The notes beneath the pieces are model-generated. The model had not been told where the DNA came from. It searched no databases and worked only from the letters and a program-made list of their open reading frames with translations. 64,000 bases of DNA, taken from the NCBI RefSeq assembly GCF_022760995.1, contig NZ_JAKWJO010000003.1, positions 124,001 to 188,000 of the forward strand. Reading direction: 5' to 3'. The translations under genes were made by a program, and so were the position numbers. Shown here one piece after another: positions 27,710 through 36,565 of this stretch. Positions within the stretch are counted from its first letter, which is position 1. Every line of letters begins with the position of its first letter. The stretch is from Dyella sedimenti. GTDB taxonomy: Bacteria > Pseudomonadota > Gammaproteobacteria > Xanthomonadales > Rhodanobacteraceae.

Positions 27710-28491
27710 CACACGTCGATAGCGAGCAGCCATTCTTCTTCGGGCGCGATGGCGAGTTGTTCGGCATCCATCACGCCGCCGCCGTGCGCGGGGGAAGGGC
27801 GGTGCTGCTGTGCGCGCCGCTCGGGCAGGACTACATCCGCTGCCATCGCCTGTACCGCCAGCTGGCCACCGCGCTGGCGGCCCAGGGCATGCCGGTGCTG
27901 CGCTTCGACTACTACGGCTGCGGCGATTCCGCCGGCGACAGCACGCAGGTCGATTGGCGGCGCTGCCTCTCCGACACCTTGGCTGCGGCCGGCGAGCTGC
28001 GCCGGCGCAGCGGCGCCGAACGCGTGCTGGCCTTCGGCGCCCGGCTCGGCGGCAGCATCGCCCTCGCGGTGGGCGCGGCGGCCCGCTTCGACGACATCGT
28101 GGTATGGGACCCGGTGATCGACGGCAGCGCCTACGTGGCCGCGCAGGATGCCCTGCAGGACGCCATGCGCCTGGATACCCGGCGCTTCATCCGGCCGCGG
28201 GCGTGGGCGGATGCGCAAGGGCAATGGACGGGATTCGCCGTCAGCCCGCTCCTGCGCGGGCAGATCGGCGGCCTGCACGCGGGCTGGAGCGCCGCGCCGT
28301 CGCTGCTGCTGGATTCGCTGGCGGCGAAACCGCCGCATGACTGGCTGGGCGTGGTGGCCGATCCGGCGCGCATCCGGCGCCTGGACGCGACCACGCCCTG
28401 GGATGACCTGGAGCGGCTGGAGACGGCCATTCTCTCGCACGCGCTGGTGCAGGCGGTGAGCGACCACTGGAAGGAGCACGCGTATGCCTGA
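27706..28491 (+). CDS. Exosortase-associated hydrolase-like protein (type 2)
   Basis: Alpha/beta-hydrolase fold protein resembling exosortase A system-associated hydrolase 2. LRFDYYGCGDSAG (about residues 65-77) marks the fold. The nucleophile elbow reads FGARLGGS: the position of the serine in GxSxG is arginine, so it may not be a serine hydrolase. 261 aa. Overlaps the upstream stop (ATGA) and the downstream partner by eight bases. The function of these paired proteins is unknown to me; they always accompany polysaccharide export genes. Confidence 0.75.
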   Translation: MTHVDSEQPFFFGRDGELFGIHHAAAVRGGRAVLLCAPLGQDYIRCHRLYRQLATALAAQGMPVLRFDYYGCGDSAGDSTQVDWRRCLSDTLAAAGELRRRSGAERVLAFGARLGGSIALAVGAAARFDDIVVWDPVIDGSAYVAAQDALQDAMRLDTRRFIRPRAWADAQGQWTGFAVSPLLRGQIGGLHAGWSAAPSLLLDSLAAKPPHDWLGVVADPARIRRLDATTPWDDLERLETAILSHALVQAVSDHWKEHAYA

Positions 28492-29314
28492 GCAGGCTTT
28501 CCGCTTTGGCCGCGCGCGGCACCTGGTGGGCATCGTGGGGACGCCCGACATCGGGCGTGGCGGGGTGGGCGTGATCCTGCTCAACGCGGGGCTGGTGCAC
28601 CGGGTCGGGCCGTTCCGCCTGCACGTGGAGCTGGCGCGCCGGCTCAACGCGTGCGGCTATCCCACGCTGCGCTTCGACCTCTCCACCATCGGCGACAGCG
28701 GCGCCAGCGGGCAATCGCAATCGCGCACACAGCAGGTACGGGCGGACGTGGACGACGCCATGGCGCTGCTGCGCGAGCACGCCGGGTGCCGCCGCTTCGT
28801 ACTGGTCGGCCTGTGCTCGGGCGCGGAGAACGCGCACACCGTGGCGCGCGCCGACGACAGCCACGAGAAGCTGCTCGGCGCCGTGTTTCTGGACGGCTTC
28901 GCCTACCGCACCCTCGGCTTCCGCCTGCGGCACTACCTGCCGCGCCTGCTCGATATGCGCCGCTGGTCGCGCTGGCTGGCGCGCAAGGCGAAGCAGGCGG
29001 CCGCCGGCGAGGCGCCAGCCTTCAGCGTGGCGCCGCTGCCGCAGGCGGTGGTGCGCGCGGACCTTGAAGGCATGGTGGCGCGCGGGCTCAAGCTGTGCCT
29101 GGTCTACAGCGGCGGCATCAACATGTACTTCAACCACCGCCGCCAGTTCCGCGAATGCTTCGGCGCGGTGATGGCAGACCCGGCGGTGACCGCGCATTAC
29201 GCCAGCCAGACCGATCACACCTACGCGCTGGGCTGCGACCGCCGCTGGCTGGTCGGCCAGGTCGAGGCCTGGCTGCGCCGCAATTTCCCCACAGTCCATG
29301 CAGGTGCATCATGA
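28484..29314 (+). CDS. Exosortase-associated hydrolase-like protein (type 1)
   Basis: Second alpha/beta-hydrolase-like protein of the pair, 276 aa. VGIVGTPDIGRGGVGVILLNAG at the start, LRFDLSTIGDSGAS (about residues 65-78), elbow LVGLCSGAENA near 108 in which the GxSxG serine position is cysteine with serine next to it, and GCDRRWLVGQVEAWL near the C-terminus. A cysteine nucleophile or non-catalytic role is possible. Ends in an ATGA overlap with galE. Confidence 0.75.
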   Translation: MPEQAFRFGRARHLVGIVGTPDIGRGGVGVILLNAGLVHRVGPFRLHVELARRLNACGYPTLRFDLSTIGDSGASGQSQSRTQQVRADVDDAMALLREHAGCRRFVLVGLCSGAENAHTVARADDSHEKLLGAVFLDGFAYRTLGFRLRHYLPRLLDMRRWSRWLARKAKQAAAGEAPAFSVAPLPQAVVRADLEGMVARGLKLCLVYSGGINMYFNHRRQFRECFGAVMADPAVTAHYASQTDHTYALGCDRRWLVGQVEAWLRRNFPTVHAGAS

Positions 29315-30306
29315 ATGGAGTTCTCGTGACCGGCGGGGCCGGCTACATCGGCAGCCACGTCGTGCAGCAACTGGCCGGGCGCGGCGAGCGCGTGGTGGTG
29401 CTGGACAACCTGTCCTCGGGTTTCCCCGAGGCGGTGCGGGGCGCCGGGCTGGTGGTCGGCAACATGGGCGACCGCGCCCTGGTGGCCAGGGTGCTGGCCG
29501 AGCATGCGGTGGACACGGTGATGCACTTCGCCGCGCACACGGTGGTGCCCGAGTCGGTCAGCGACCCGGTGAAGTACTACGGCAACAACACCTGCAATAC
29601 CTGCAACCTGCTGGCCGCATGCGCCGAGGCGGGAGTGAGCCATTTCATCTTTTCCTCGACCGCCGCGGTGTACGGCATGACCGAAGGCGGCGTCGCCGAC
29701 GAGGACACGCCGACACGCCCGGCGAACCCGTACGGCATGTCCAAGCTGATGTCGGAGAACATCCTGCGCGACGTCAGCGCCGCCAGCGGCATGCGCCACG
29801 TGATCCTGCGCTATTTCAACGTGGCCGGGTGCGATCCGCAGGGGCGGATCGGCCACTCCGCGCCGCACGCCACGCTGCTGATCAAGGCGGCCTGCGAGCA
29901 TGCGGTGGGCAAGTGCGACAGCCTCTGCATCTACGGCACCGACTACGACACGCCCGACGGCACCGGCATCCGCGACTACATCCACGTGGAGGACCTGGCC
30001 GCGGCGCACCTGCGCGCGCTGGACCACCTGCGCGACGGCGGCAAATCGCTCACCCTCAACTGCGGCTATGGCCACGGCTACAGCGTGCGCGAGGTGATCG
30101 ACGCGGTGACGCGGGTGAGCGGCCGCCCGCTGAACGTGATCGAGCGGCCGCGGCGGGCCGGCGACCTGGCCATGCTCATCGCGCGCAGCCAGCGGCTGCA
30201 GCACGCGCTCGACTGGCATCCGCGCTACGACGACCTGGACTTCATCGTGCGCACGGCTTTCCGCTGGGAGCAGAAGCTGGCGCGGCAGGCGGCCCATGCC
30301 GGCTAG
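29311..30306 (+). CDS. galE: UDP-glucose 4-epimerase
   Basis: Interconverts UDP-glucose and UDP-galactose (or the N-acetyl forms), giving sugar donors for the exopolysaccharide. Extended SDR: NAD loop GGAGYIGSH at residue 8, SSTAAVYG, catalytic YGMSK, then RYFNVAG and GIRDYIHVEDLA. 331 aa, typical. Substrate class (glucose or N-acetylglucosamine) cannot be read here. Start overlaps the preceding stop; end overlaps the next gene by eleven bases. Confidence 0.93.
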   Translation: MNGVLVTGGAGYIGSHVVQQLAGRGERVVVLDNLSSGFPEAVRGAGLVVGNMGDRALVARVLAEHAVDTVMHFAAHTVVPESVSDPVKYYGNNTCNTCNLLAACAEAGVSHFIFSSTAAVYGMTEGGVADEDTPTRPANPYGMSKLMSENILRDVSAASGMRHVILRYFNVAGCDPQGRIGHSAPHATLLIKAACEHAVGKCDSLCIYGTDYDTPDGTGIRDYIHVEDLAAAHLRALDHLRDGGKSLTLNCGYGHGYSVREVIDAVTRVSGRPLNVIERPRRAGDLAMLIARSQRLQHALDWHPRYDDLDFIVRTAFRWEQKLARQAAHAG

Positions 30307-32020
30307 CACGCGCCCCTGGCGAGGCTGGCTGCTCGCCCTGTGCCTGCTGTGCCTTGCCGGCACGGCGCTGGCGGCGGGCCACGCGGGGAGGAAGGCGGCG
30401 ACCGGTTCCGTGGCGCAGGCCAAGGCGGGTTCTGGCGTGGCCGCGTCGGAGGCGGCGCTGGTGGCGGCCCAGCGCATCGTGCTCCACCGCAACGCGGGCA
30501 GCGGTTCCCCGGTGCTGGCCTCGGTGGGCATCCCGTTCCCGCCCGGCGTGCTCGATGACCCACAGCAGCTGCGCATCCTCGACGCCAAGGGCAACGAGGT
30601 GGCTTCGGCGGTGAAGGTGATGCTGCGCTGGCATTTCAAGGACGGCAGCATCCGCGCGGTGCGCGTGCAGTTCCGCGCCGCGCTGGCGGGCGGGGAGGAG
30701 ACGTTCTATTTCGCCGTGGGCAAGCCGCGCAGGGAGGAGATCGCCGGCTGGCCCTACGAGACGGGACTGGTGGACGGGCCCGATGGCTTGCGCGTGCCGA
30801 TGGCGCTGGGCACGCTGACCAGCGAATGGCTGTGCGCCTCGTTGATCGCCGGGCCGCAGCAGCCGGCCTCGCCCAACGAGGCCTATGCCAGGTACGTGTC
30901 GCGCCAGTTCGAGTGGGCGCGCGCATTGCCGGTGGACGACTACTCCGCCTGGCTGTTCGATCGCCCGACCGCGCTGTACAAGGCCTACCTGCGCACCGGC
31001 CGCTTCGACTACCTGCAGGCGGCCGACCTCAGCTACCGCTTCTACATGAAGTACATCAAGCGCGACGGCGCGCCGGAGAGCCCCGTGTGCGCCGGCGGCT
31101 GGACCTTCGACGACAAGGTGTGCGACGTCAAGTACGTCTACATCGAACCGATCCTGCTATCGGTGGCCCTGGCCGGCAACGACGGCGACCACGACGAGGC
31201 GTTGGTCGACAAGATGCTGACGCTGTGGTCCAACGGCGGCTGGAACCGCCCGCCCGGACCCTATGCGCAGCCGCAGGCGTATTTCACCGAACGCCTGGCC
31301 GGCCTCGGCCTGGTCGAGACGGTGAGCGCGTACGAGCTCACCGGCAGCAAGCGAGCGCTGGCCATGATCGACGAGCGGCTCGGCTGGCTCTACGAGCACC
31401 AGCGCAACAACCCCGATCATCTCGGCGACGACGGTTCCTGGCGCAACAGCTGGAACCTCCACGAGGGCGACGACTGGAAACCGCAGGCCGACGTGCGCGG
31501 CACCTCGCCGTGGATGAGCGAGAACATCATCGACGGGCTGTGGCATGCCTGGCTGGTGACCGGCGACCGGCGCATCCCCGACATGGTCACGGGCTTCGGC
31601 CGCTACCTGGAGCGCTACGGCTGGATCGGCCCCGAGCTGCTGGTGCAGCCGCACGACTGGCGCAACAACTGCTCGGGACCCGATGGCCAGATCGCCTGGT
31701 ACTGGTCGTCGGTCCACGCGCCGCAGGCGGCGCTCGAGGCCATCCAGGAATCCGAGGGCTGGTACAGCGACGGGCACAACGTGGAACTGGCCCTGCCGGT
31801 GGCGGCGGCCTACTACTTCGAGACGGACCCGGCGCGGATCGCGGCCTACAAGCGTCGGCTCGACCGGTTGGCCTCGTCGTACAACACCGCGTGCGCGGCC
31901 ATCGACGACACCAAGCGGCGCTTCAACTGGAACAACCGGGGCAGCGGGGTGGTGCAGTGGATGATCCGACAGCCACCCGGCAGCGGCACCGCGCTGCTGG
32001 CGCGGCGGGGAGGCCCGTGA
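30296..32020 (+). CDS. Secreted polysaccharide-active protein, probably an (alpha/alpha)-barrel enzyme
   Basis: 574 aa with a signal peptide (about residues 1-27), an N-terminal beta-rich part (VLASVGIPFPPGVL, WHFKDGSIRAVRVQF) and a Trp/Tyr/His-rich helical body with WLYEHQRNN, DDGSWRNSWN and WHAWLVTGDRRIPDMV, like glycosidase or lyase (alpha/alpha) toroids. The first domain resembles that of exo-rhamnogalacturonan-lyase-like proteins, from memory. In this operon it could trim or depolymerise the exopolysaccharide as AlgL does for alginate. No catalytic residue can be assigned with confidence. Confidence 0.6.
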   Translation: MPASTRPWRGWLLALCLLCLAGTALAAGHAGRKAATGSVAQAKAGSGVAASEAALVAAQRIVLHRNAGSGSPVLASVGIPFPPGVLDDPQQLRILDAKGNEVASAVKVMLRWHFKDGSIRAVRVQFRAALAGGEETFYFAVGKPRREEIAGWPYETGLVDGPDGLRVPMALGTLTSEWLCASLIAGPQQPASPNEAYARYVSRQFEWARALPVDDYSAWLFDRPTALYKAYLRTGRFDYLQAADLSYRFYMKYIKRDGAPESPVCAGGWTFDDKVCDVKYVYIEPILLSVALAGNDGDHDEALVDKMLTLWSNGGWNRPPGPYAQPQAYFTERLAGLGLVETVSAYELTGSKRALAMIDERLGWLYEHQRNNPDHLGDDGSWRNSWNLHEGDDWKPQADVRGTSPWMSENIIDGLWHAWLVTGDRRIPDMVTGFGRYLERYGWIGPELLVQPHDWRNNCSGPDGQIAWYWSSVHAPQAALEAIQESEGWYSDGHNVELALPVAAAYYFETDPARIAAYKRRLDRLASSYNTACAAIDDTKRRFNWNNRGSGVVQWMIRQPPGSGTALLARRGGP

Positions 32021-33582
32021 TGGCAGCGCGCCCGTCGAACCGCCGGCTGGACGTGCTGCGCAGCGTCACCATCGTGTCGGTCTCCAGCTACGTGGAATTC
32101 GCGCTCGGCCTGTTCGTCAGCGTGTGGATCGCGCGCGCGCTGGGCCCCGCCGATTTCGGCCGCTACGCGTTCACCGTGTGGCTGTGCGGCTGGCTGATCG
32201 TATGCAGCAACCATGCGCTGACCACCTCCTCGACCAAGTTCATCGCCGAGGCGGACGGCGCCGGCCAGGCCGGCATCGCCGCGCACATCGCCTACCGGCT
32301 CAATCGCCTGCAGCACCTGAGCAGCGCGGCGGTGGTGCTGCTGTTCGTGGTGGCGCTGGCGGCGATACGGCCGGCGGAATGGCACGACGCCCTGTTGCCG
32401 GCCGCGGCGCTGGTGGTGGTGGCCACGGTCGGCAAGGCGAACTACGCCATGTGGGTGGCCATCGCCAAGGGGCAGGAGCGCTTCGAGACGGAAGCGATCG
32501 CCACCGTGCTCGCCGGCGTCATCGGCCTGGCCCTGGTGGTGGCGGCGACCCTGGCCAAGGCCGGCCTGCTGGCCTTCGTCGGCCTTTTCGCGGTGGCCTG
32601 CCTGCTGCTTAACCTGATCAACCGGGTGGCGTACCGGCATTACTGCCGGCCCATCGCGCCAGGCCCGGTGCCGGGCGAGTTGCAGTCGCGCCTGAACCGC
32701 CACCTGCGGCTGACCGCCGTGCTGATCCTGGTGATGTCGTTCAAGACGGGCACCATCGAGGTGTTCCTGCTCAACACCTTCGCCACCTCGACCGCGGTGG
32801 GTTTCTTCGCCATCGCCGGCACGCTGACGCGCGGCGCCGTGCAATTGTTCTCGGTGGGGCTGACCTCCACGCTGCTGCCCTACATGGCCAAGTCCTTCGG
32901 CGAGCGTGGGAACGACCATGCCGTGCGCTTCCTGGGCGAGGCGACGCGGTTCTACTGGGCGGTGGGACTGGTGATCGCGGGGCTGGGCTTCGTCACCACG
33001 CCCGATATCGTCACGCTGCTGTACGGGCACCGCTATACCGAGGCGATACCCGCCATCGAGGCGATGCTGGCGTTGGCCGGCCTGCTGCTGATCGGCAACG
33101 GCATCGCCGCCTACCAGACCGTGGTGGACCGGCAGGATGACCGCATCCGCATCACGGTGATCTCGCTGGGCGTGAACGCGCTGGCCGGCATCGCGCTGGT
33201 GCCCTGGCTGGGACTGCTGGGCGCCGTGCTGGCCTATGCCGCGACGCGCCTGTCGGAACTGGCGCTGGCGGTGTTCTACCTGCGCCGCGCCACCACCGGC
33301 AGCCTGCCGCTGGCGGCCATGGCCCGCCTGTTCGGCGTGGGTGCCGTGGCGACCGCGGTGGCCTGGCTGGTCACCGCGTCCGTGCCCAGCCTGTGGGGAT
33401 TCCTCGCCGGCGCCGTGGCCTTCGTCGGCATCTACGTGCCGGCCAGCGTGCTGGTGCGCTACTGGGGCGAGGACGACTACCGGCTGCTGGCCAGCCTCGC
33501 CAACCGCCTCGGGCCGCCGGGCCGCCTGCTGCTGCGCGGGCTGGGCGGCCTGCAGGGTCCCCGGGTGAACCCGCTGCCATGA
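32020..33582 (+). CDS. Lipopolysaccharide/exopolysaccharide flippase (MOP superfamily)
   Basis: Polytopic inner-membrane transporter expected to flip undecaprenyl-linked repeat units (Wzx type). 520 aa with about 12-14 hydrophobic segments; N-terminal motif GPADFGRYAFTVWL near residue 43 is typical of the PST/polysaccharide-synthesis family. Starts at the ATG overlapping the previous stop by one base. No dedicated Wzy polymerase is next to it; the ligase/polymerase-like protein at 43205 might fill that role. Confidence 0.88.
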   Translation: MAARPSNRRLDVLRSVTIVSVSSYVEFALGLFVSVWIARALGPADFGRYAFTVWLCGWLIVCSNHALTTSSTKFIAEADGAGQAGIAAHIAYRLNRLQHLSSAAVVLLFVVALAAIRPAEWHDALLPAAALVVVATVGKANYAMWVAIAKGQERFETEAIATVLAGVIGLALVVAATLAKAGLLAFVGLFAVACLLLNLINRVAYRHYCRPIAPGPVPGELQSRLNRHLRLTAVLILVMSFKTGTIEVFLLNTFATSTAVGFFAIAGTLTRGAVQLFSVGLTSTLLPYMAKSFGERGNDHAVRFLGEATRFYWAVGLVIAGLGFVTTPDIVTLLYGHRYTEAIPAIEAMLALAGLLLIGNGIAAYQTVVDRQDDRIRITVISLGVNALAGIALVPWLGLLGAVLAYAATRLSELALAVFYLRRATTGSLPLAAMARLFGVGAVATAVAWLVTASVPSLWGFLAGAVAFVGIYVPASVLVRYWGEDDYRLLASLANRLGPPGRLLLRGLGGLQGPRVNPLP

Positions 33583-34727
33583 TGCCGACGCCGGAACCGC
33601 TGGGCTGCACCACGCTGCGCGACGTTGCGGCGATACGCGCATTGCGCGACGAACTGGCGAGCCTGGCCGGCGTGCCGGGGGCCGCCGGTGGCGTGGTGCA
33701 GCATCCCGACTGGCTGCTGTTCGAAGTGGCGTGGCGCAGCGAGATCATGTCGCCCTACCTGGTGGTGGTGCGCAACGGGCAGGGCCGGCTGGTCGGCTAT
33801 GCGCCGATGCTGGGCTATGTGCACCATGCGCGCGTTCCCCTCGGCGGGCGCCATCTGCAGATCTATCGCGGGCGCGTGCTGCGCCTGCTGGGAGAGGGCG
33901 TGGTCGCCCTCCCGGCCTACCGCGGCCTGGTCGAGCGGCAAGTGGCCGATTCGCTGCTGCGCGACCGCGCGGTGCGCGTCGTGCGCATCCAGGAAACGAT
34001 ATTGCCGAACACGCTGGCCGCGGCGATGTCGGTGGGCGAGCGGCGCTTCAGCCGGGTGGCGTCGAACCTGCTCGACCAGGTGAACTGGAGCATCGGTCCG
34101 CAGGCCTCGCTGGCCGGCTATCTCGCCTCGTTGGGTTCCAAGAAGCGCAACGACCTCTCGCGCCGGCTGCGCAACGTCTACAAGAAGCTGGGCGAGCAGG
34201 CGCGCCTGCGAGTGTTCGAGGCATCCGAAGAGATGGATGAATACGGTGGCCTGATGAACCGGCTGTACGCGCGCAGCTGGCATGCCGCCGACACGCCGAT
34301 CGACTGGGAGGCGCCGGCACGGCTGGCGCTGTTCCGCCGGCTGGCCGGGGACGGCCACCTGCTGGGGCATATGCTCATGCTGGGCGAACAGCCCGTCGCC
34401 TACGTGCACGGCTACCGGCTGGGCGGCCGCTACCTGCTCGACGACACCGGCTACGACGAGGCGTTCGCCGCGCTGGGCGTGGGCTCGTCCCTGGTGTTCC
34501 AGGCCGTGCAGGACGTGCTGGCGCGTTTTCCCGGCGAGACCATCGACTTCGGCTACGGCGACAACCAGTACAAGCGCGTGCTGGCCGACCGGCAGGCGCC
34601 GTGCGGATCGCTCTACCTCGTGCGCGGTGGCGTGCCGAGGGCGAGGTTCGGCATGCTGGCGCCGCTGCGCGGCATCTATCGCCAGCTGCACCGCATGCGG
34701 CAGCGTAAGGTGGCGGAAACGGCCTAG
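33579..34727 (+). CDS. FemAB/GNAT-type acyltransferase
   Basis: 382 aa protein with the double GNAT-like fold of the FemAB/CelD group (Acetyltransf_6): KKRNDLSRRLRNVYKKLG near residue 188, then SWHAADTPIDW, GHLLGHMLMLGEQPVAYVHG and a C-terminal IDFGYGDNQYKRVLAD. Such proteins acylate or aminoacylate sugars or peptides and are standard members of exosortase-type clusters. Substrate is unknown; transfer of an amino acid or acyl group to the polysaccharide is possible. Last gene of the + strand operon. Confidence 0.8.
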   Translation: MMPTPEPLGCTTLRDVAAIRALRDELASLAGVPGAAGGVVQHPDWLLFEVAWRSEIMSPYLVVVRNGQGRLVGYAPMLGYVHHARVPLGGRHLQIYRGRVLRLLGEGVVALPAYRGLVERQVADSLLRDRAVRVVRIQETILPNTLAAAMSVGERRFSRVASNLLDQVNWSIGPQASLAGYLASLGSKKRNDLSRRLRNVYKKLGEQARLRVFEASEEMDEYGGLMNRLYARSWHAADTPIDWEAPARLALFRRLAGDGHLLGHMLMLGEQPVAYVHGYRLGGRYLLDDTGYDEAFAALGVGSSLVFQAVQDVLARFPGETIDFGYGDNQYKRVLADRQAPCGSLYLVRGGVPRARFGMLAPLRGIYRQLHRMRQRKVAETA

Positions 34728-34766
34728 CGCCGGTACATCATCCCCCTCTTGATCACGGCCCCTCTA

Positions 34767-34930
34767 AGAGCCTGTTCAAGTCTCGGTGTCATCCTGGCTA
34801 TCCCTCCCAACCTTCCCCTGTACGCAGCCCGATCAGCGCCGAGCATCAGCTGGCCATCTCCCTGGCGCGATGGATGAAACACTGGACCGCCAGGCACCCT
34901 ACGTATCTCGGCCGAGACTCGGCGGTAATC
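34767..34930 (+). repeat. Dispersed repeat B, copy 2
   Basis: AGAGCCTGTTCAAGTCTCGG at 34767, CTGTACGCAG near 34819, GGCGCGATGGATGAAACACT near 34865 and TATCTCGGCCGAGACTCGGC near 34904; the same blocks as 21740-21870, in the same orientation. It fills the gap where the two convergent operons meet. Confidence 0.7.
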
Positions 34931-35006
34931 CGTAGGAAAAGCAAATGCGGTCCTCCTCCGGGAGAGGGCGCCGGTAGGCGGATGAGGATGCGGACGGAGA
35001 TGGCCA

Positions 35007-35780
35007 TCAGGCTTCGCCCAGCCAGCGGCGGCGTACCCGTTGGTAGACGGGACGGGCGCAGCGCTTGAGCGGCTTCTTGAGGTTCCAGCCCAGCCACTGG
35101 CGTTGCCGCAGGGCGGCCCTGCCCAGCGCCAGCGCCAGCGCATCCGTGGCGGACATGCCGCGCCACAGCGTGTAGCGGCCCAGCATGCGGCAGCCATCCA
35201 CCGCGTGCGGGCGCATCGTCGGCTCGGAGGTGAACAGCCAGCGGATGCCGGCGGCGGCGGCGGCGCGTGCGACGGCATGCGAGTAGAAGCCGCCGGGCAC
35301 CGAGGCCACCGTGACCTCGCGACCCAGGATCTGCTGCAGCCGGTCGACGCTGAGCCGCCATTCGGCATCGAGCGCCGCCGCCGGCAGGCGCGAGATCTCG
35401 GCCGGGTGCGTGTGGGAATGGCTGCCGACGACGTGGCCGCCGACCGCCAGGCGGCGGATCGCCGCGGCGTCGAGGAAGCCCGGCGTGGCGATGCGGCCGG
35501 TGGTGACCAGGAAATGGCCGACCATGCCATGGACGTCCAGGGCGTCGGCGATCCCGGCGGCGCTGCGGCCGCCGTCGTCGAAGGTCAGGTAGCAGGCGGC
35601 CGCGCCGGGTGGCGCCGTGACGGCGGGAAAGCGCAGGCCGCTGCCGGCCAGCGTCCGCACGTGCCGTGCGAAGGCCGCTTCGTCCAGCTTGTAGTGCGCC
35701 GCCGCCGCGCCGGGAAAGCCGCTCGCATCCTCGCGTCCGCGCGTGACCACGTCGTGGTACATCAGGGCCGCGTGGTTCAT
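35007..35780 (-). CDS. Polysaccharide deacetylase (NodB domain), short form
   Basis: 257 aa. NodB signatures: LTFDDGG near residue 66 and the metal-binding SHSHTH near 122; the C-terminal part is Arg-rich. Probably removes N-acetyl (or O-acetyl) groups from sugars of the polysaccharide. No signal peptide is clear, so it may act in the cytoplasm on lipid-linked or nucleotide sugars. Starts in an ATGA overlap with the formyltransferase-like gene. Last gene of the minus-strand operon. Confidence 0.85.
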   Translation of the reverse strand: MNHAALMYHDVVTRGREDASGFPGAAAAHYKLDEAAFARHVRTLAGSGLRFPAVTAPPGAAACYLTFDDGGRSAAGIADALDVHGMVGHFLVTTGRIATPGFLDAAAIRRLAVGGHVVGSHSHTHPAEISRLPAAALDAEWRLSVDRLQQILGREVTVASVPGGFYSHAVARAAAAAGIRWLFTSEPTMRPHAVDGCRMLGRYTLWRGMSATDALALALGRAALRQRQWLGWNLKKPLKRCARPVYQRVRRRWLGEA

Positions 35781-36565
35781 CGCGCGTCCGCCTTCGCCAC
35801 GGCGAGGCGCCAGCCCAGGTAGCGGGTGAGCCATGGCTGGCCCCAGCTGCCGCTGGCGCGGCCGCGCGTGTCCAGCGGCCGCGCGGTGCCCGCGGCGATC
35901 TCGCCCAGCCGCGCCGCCAGCGCGTCGAGGTTCTCCAGCACCACGCGGTACTGGATCACCACGTAGGACTCGCGACGCTCGTCGAAGGCATAGCTGTAAT
36001 AGCCGTACACCGGGCCGGTATCGACGCCGGCGTCGATCTTCAGCAGGGTCATGCCCACGCGGCCGAGGTCGCGCCGCGCCAGCGCCCAGAAGCAGCCGTG
36101 CGCGTTGCGGTATTCCGGGCAGATGCCGGGATGGAACACGACGCAGCCCGCGCGAGGCAGCGCGATCAGCCGCTTCTTCAGCAATTGCTTGCAGCGCGCG
36201 ACCACCAGGTCGGCTCGCGCATCGCGCAGGAAGCGGGCGACCGCCTCGTCGTTGACGTCCGCGACGGTGAGTTCCGGCACGCGCGGCGGCGCGCCATGGC
36301 GATGGCGCAGCGTGGCCAGCGCGGTATCCATCCAGGCGCGGTCGTGGCCGGCCTGGGCCACGCGCTGGTAGGCGCGCATGGCCAGCACGTCCAGGAAGCG
36401 CAGCCAGCCCACGCGGCGGATCTCGCGGCGGACGCGGGCGTGCCGCTGGGCGGGCGTCTCGTCGAGCACCACCAGGCCGGCCAGTTCGGAGAACGAGGCC
36501 AGCCACGCCGCCAGGCCCTCGCGGTCGAAGGCGTCGGCGGCGTGGCAGATCAGCACGGTACGCAT
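35777..36565 (-). CDS. Formyltransferase-family protein
   Basis: 262 aa with the C-terminal half of a formyl_transferase fold: FHPGICPEYRNAHG near residue 150 and DAGVDTGPVYGYY near 183, holding the catalytic-type His and Asp; the Asn two residues before the His in classical enzymes is replaced by Val. Candidate N-formylation of an amino sugar, consistent with the deacetylase encoded next to it, which would expose an amine. Formyl donor would be 10-formyltetrahydrofolate. Confidence 0.75.
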   Translation of the reverse strand: MRTVLICHAADAFDREGLAAWLASFSELAGLVVLDETPAQRHARVRREIRRVGWLRFLDVLAMRAYQRVAQAGHDRAWMDTALATLRHRHGAPPRVPELTVADVNDEAVARFLRDARADLVVARCKQLLKKRLIALPRAGCVVFHPGICPEYRNAHGCFWALARRDLGRVGMTLLKIDAGVDTGPVYGYYSYAFDERRESYVVIQYRVVLENLDALAARLGEIAAGTARPLDTRGRASGSWGQPWLTRYLGWRLAVAKADAR

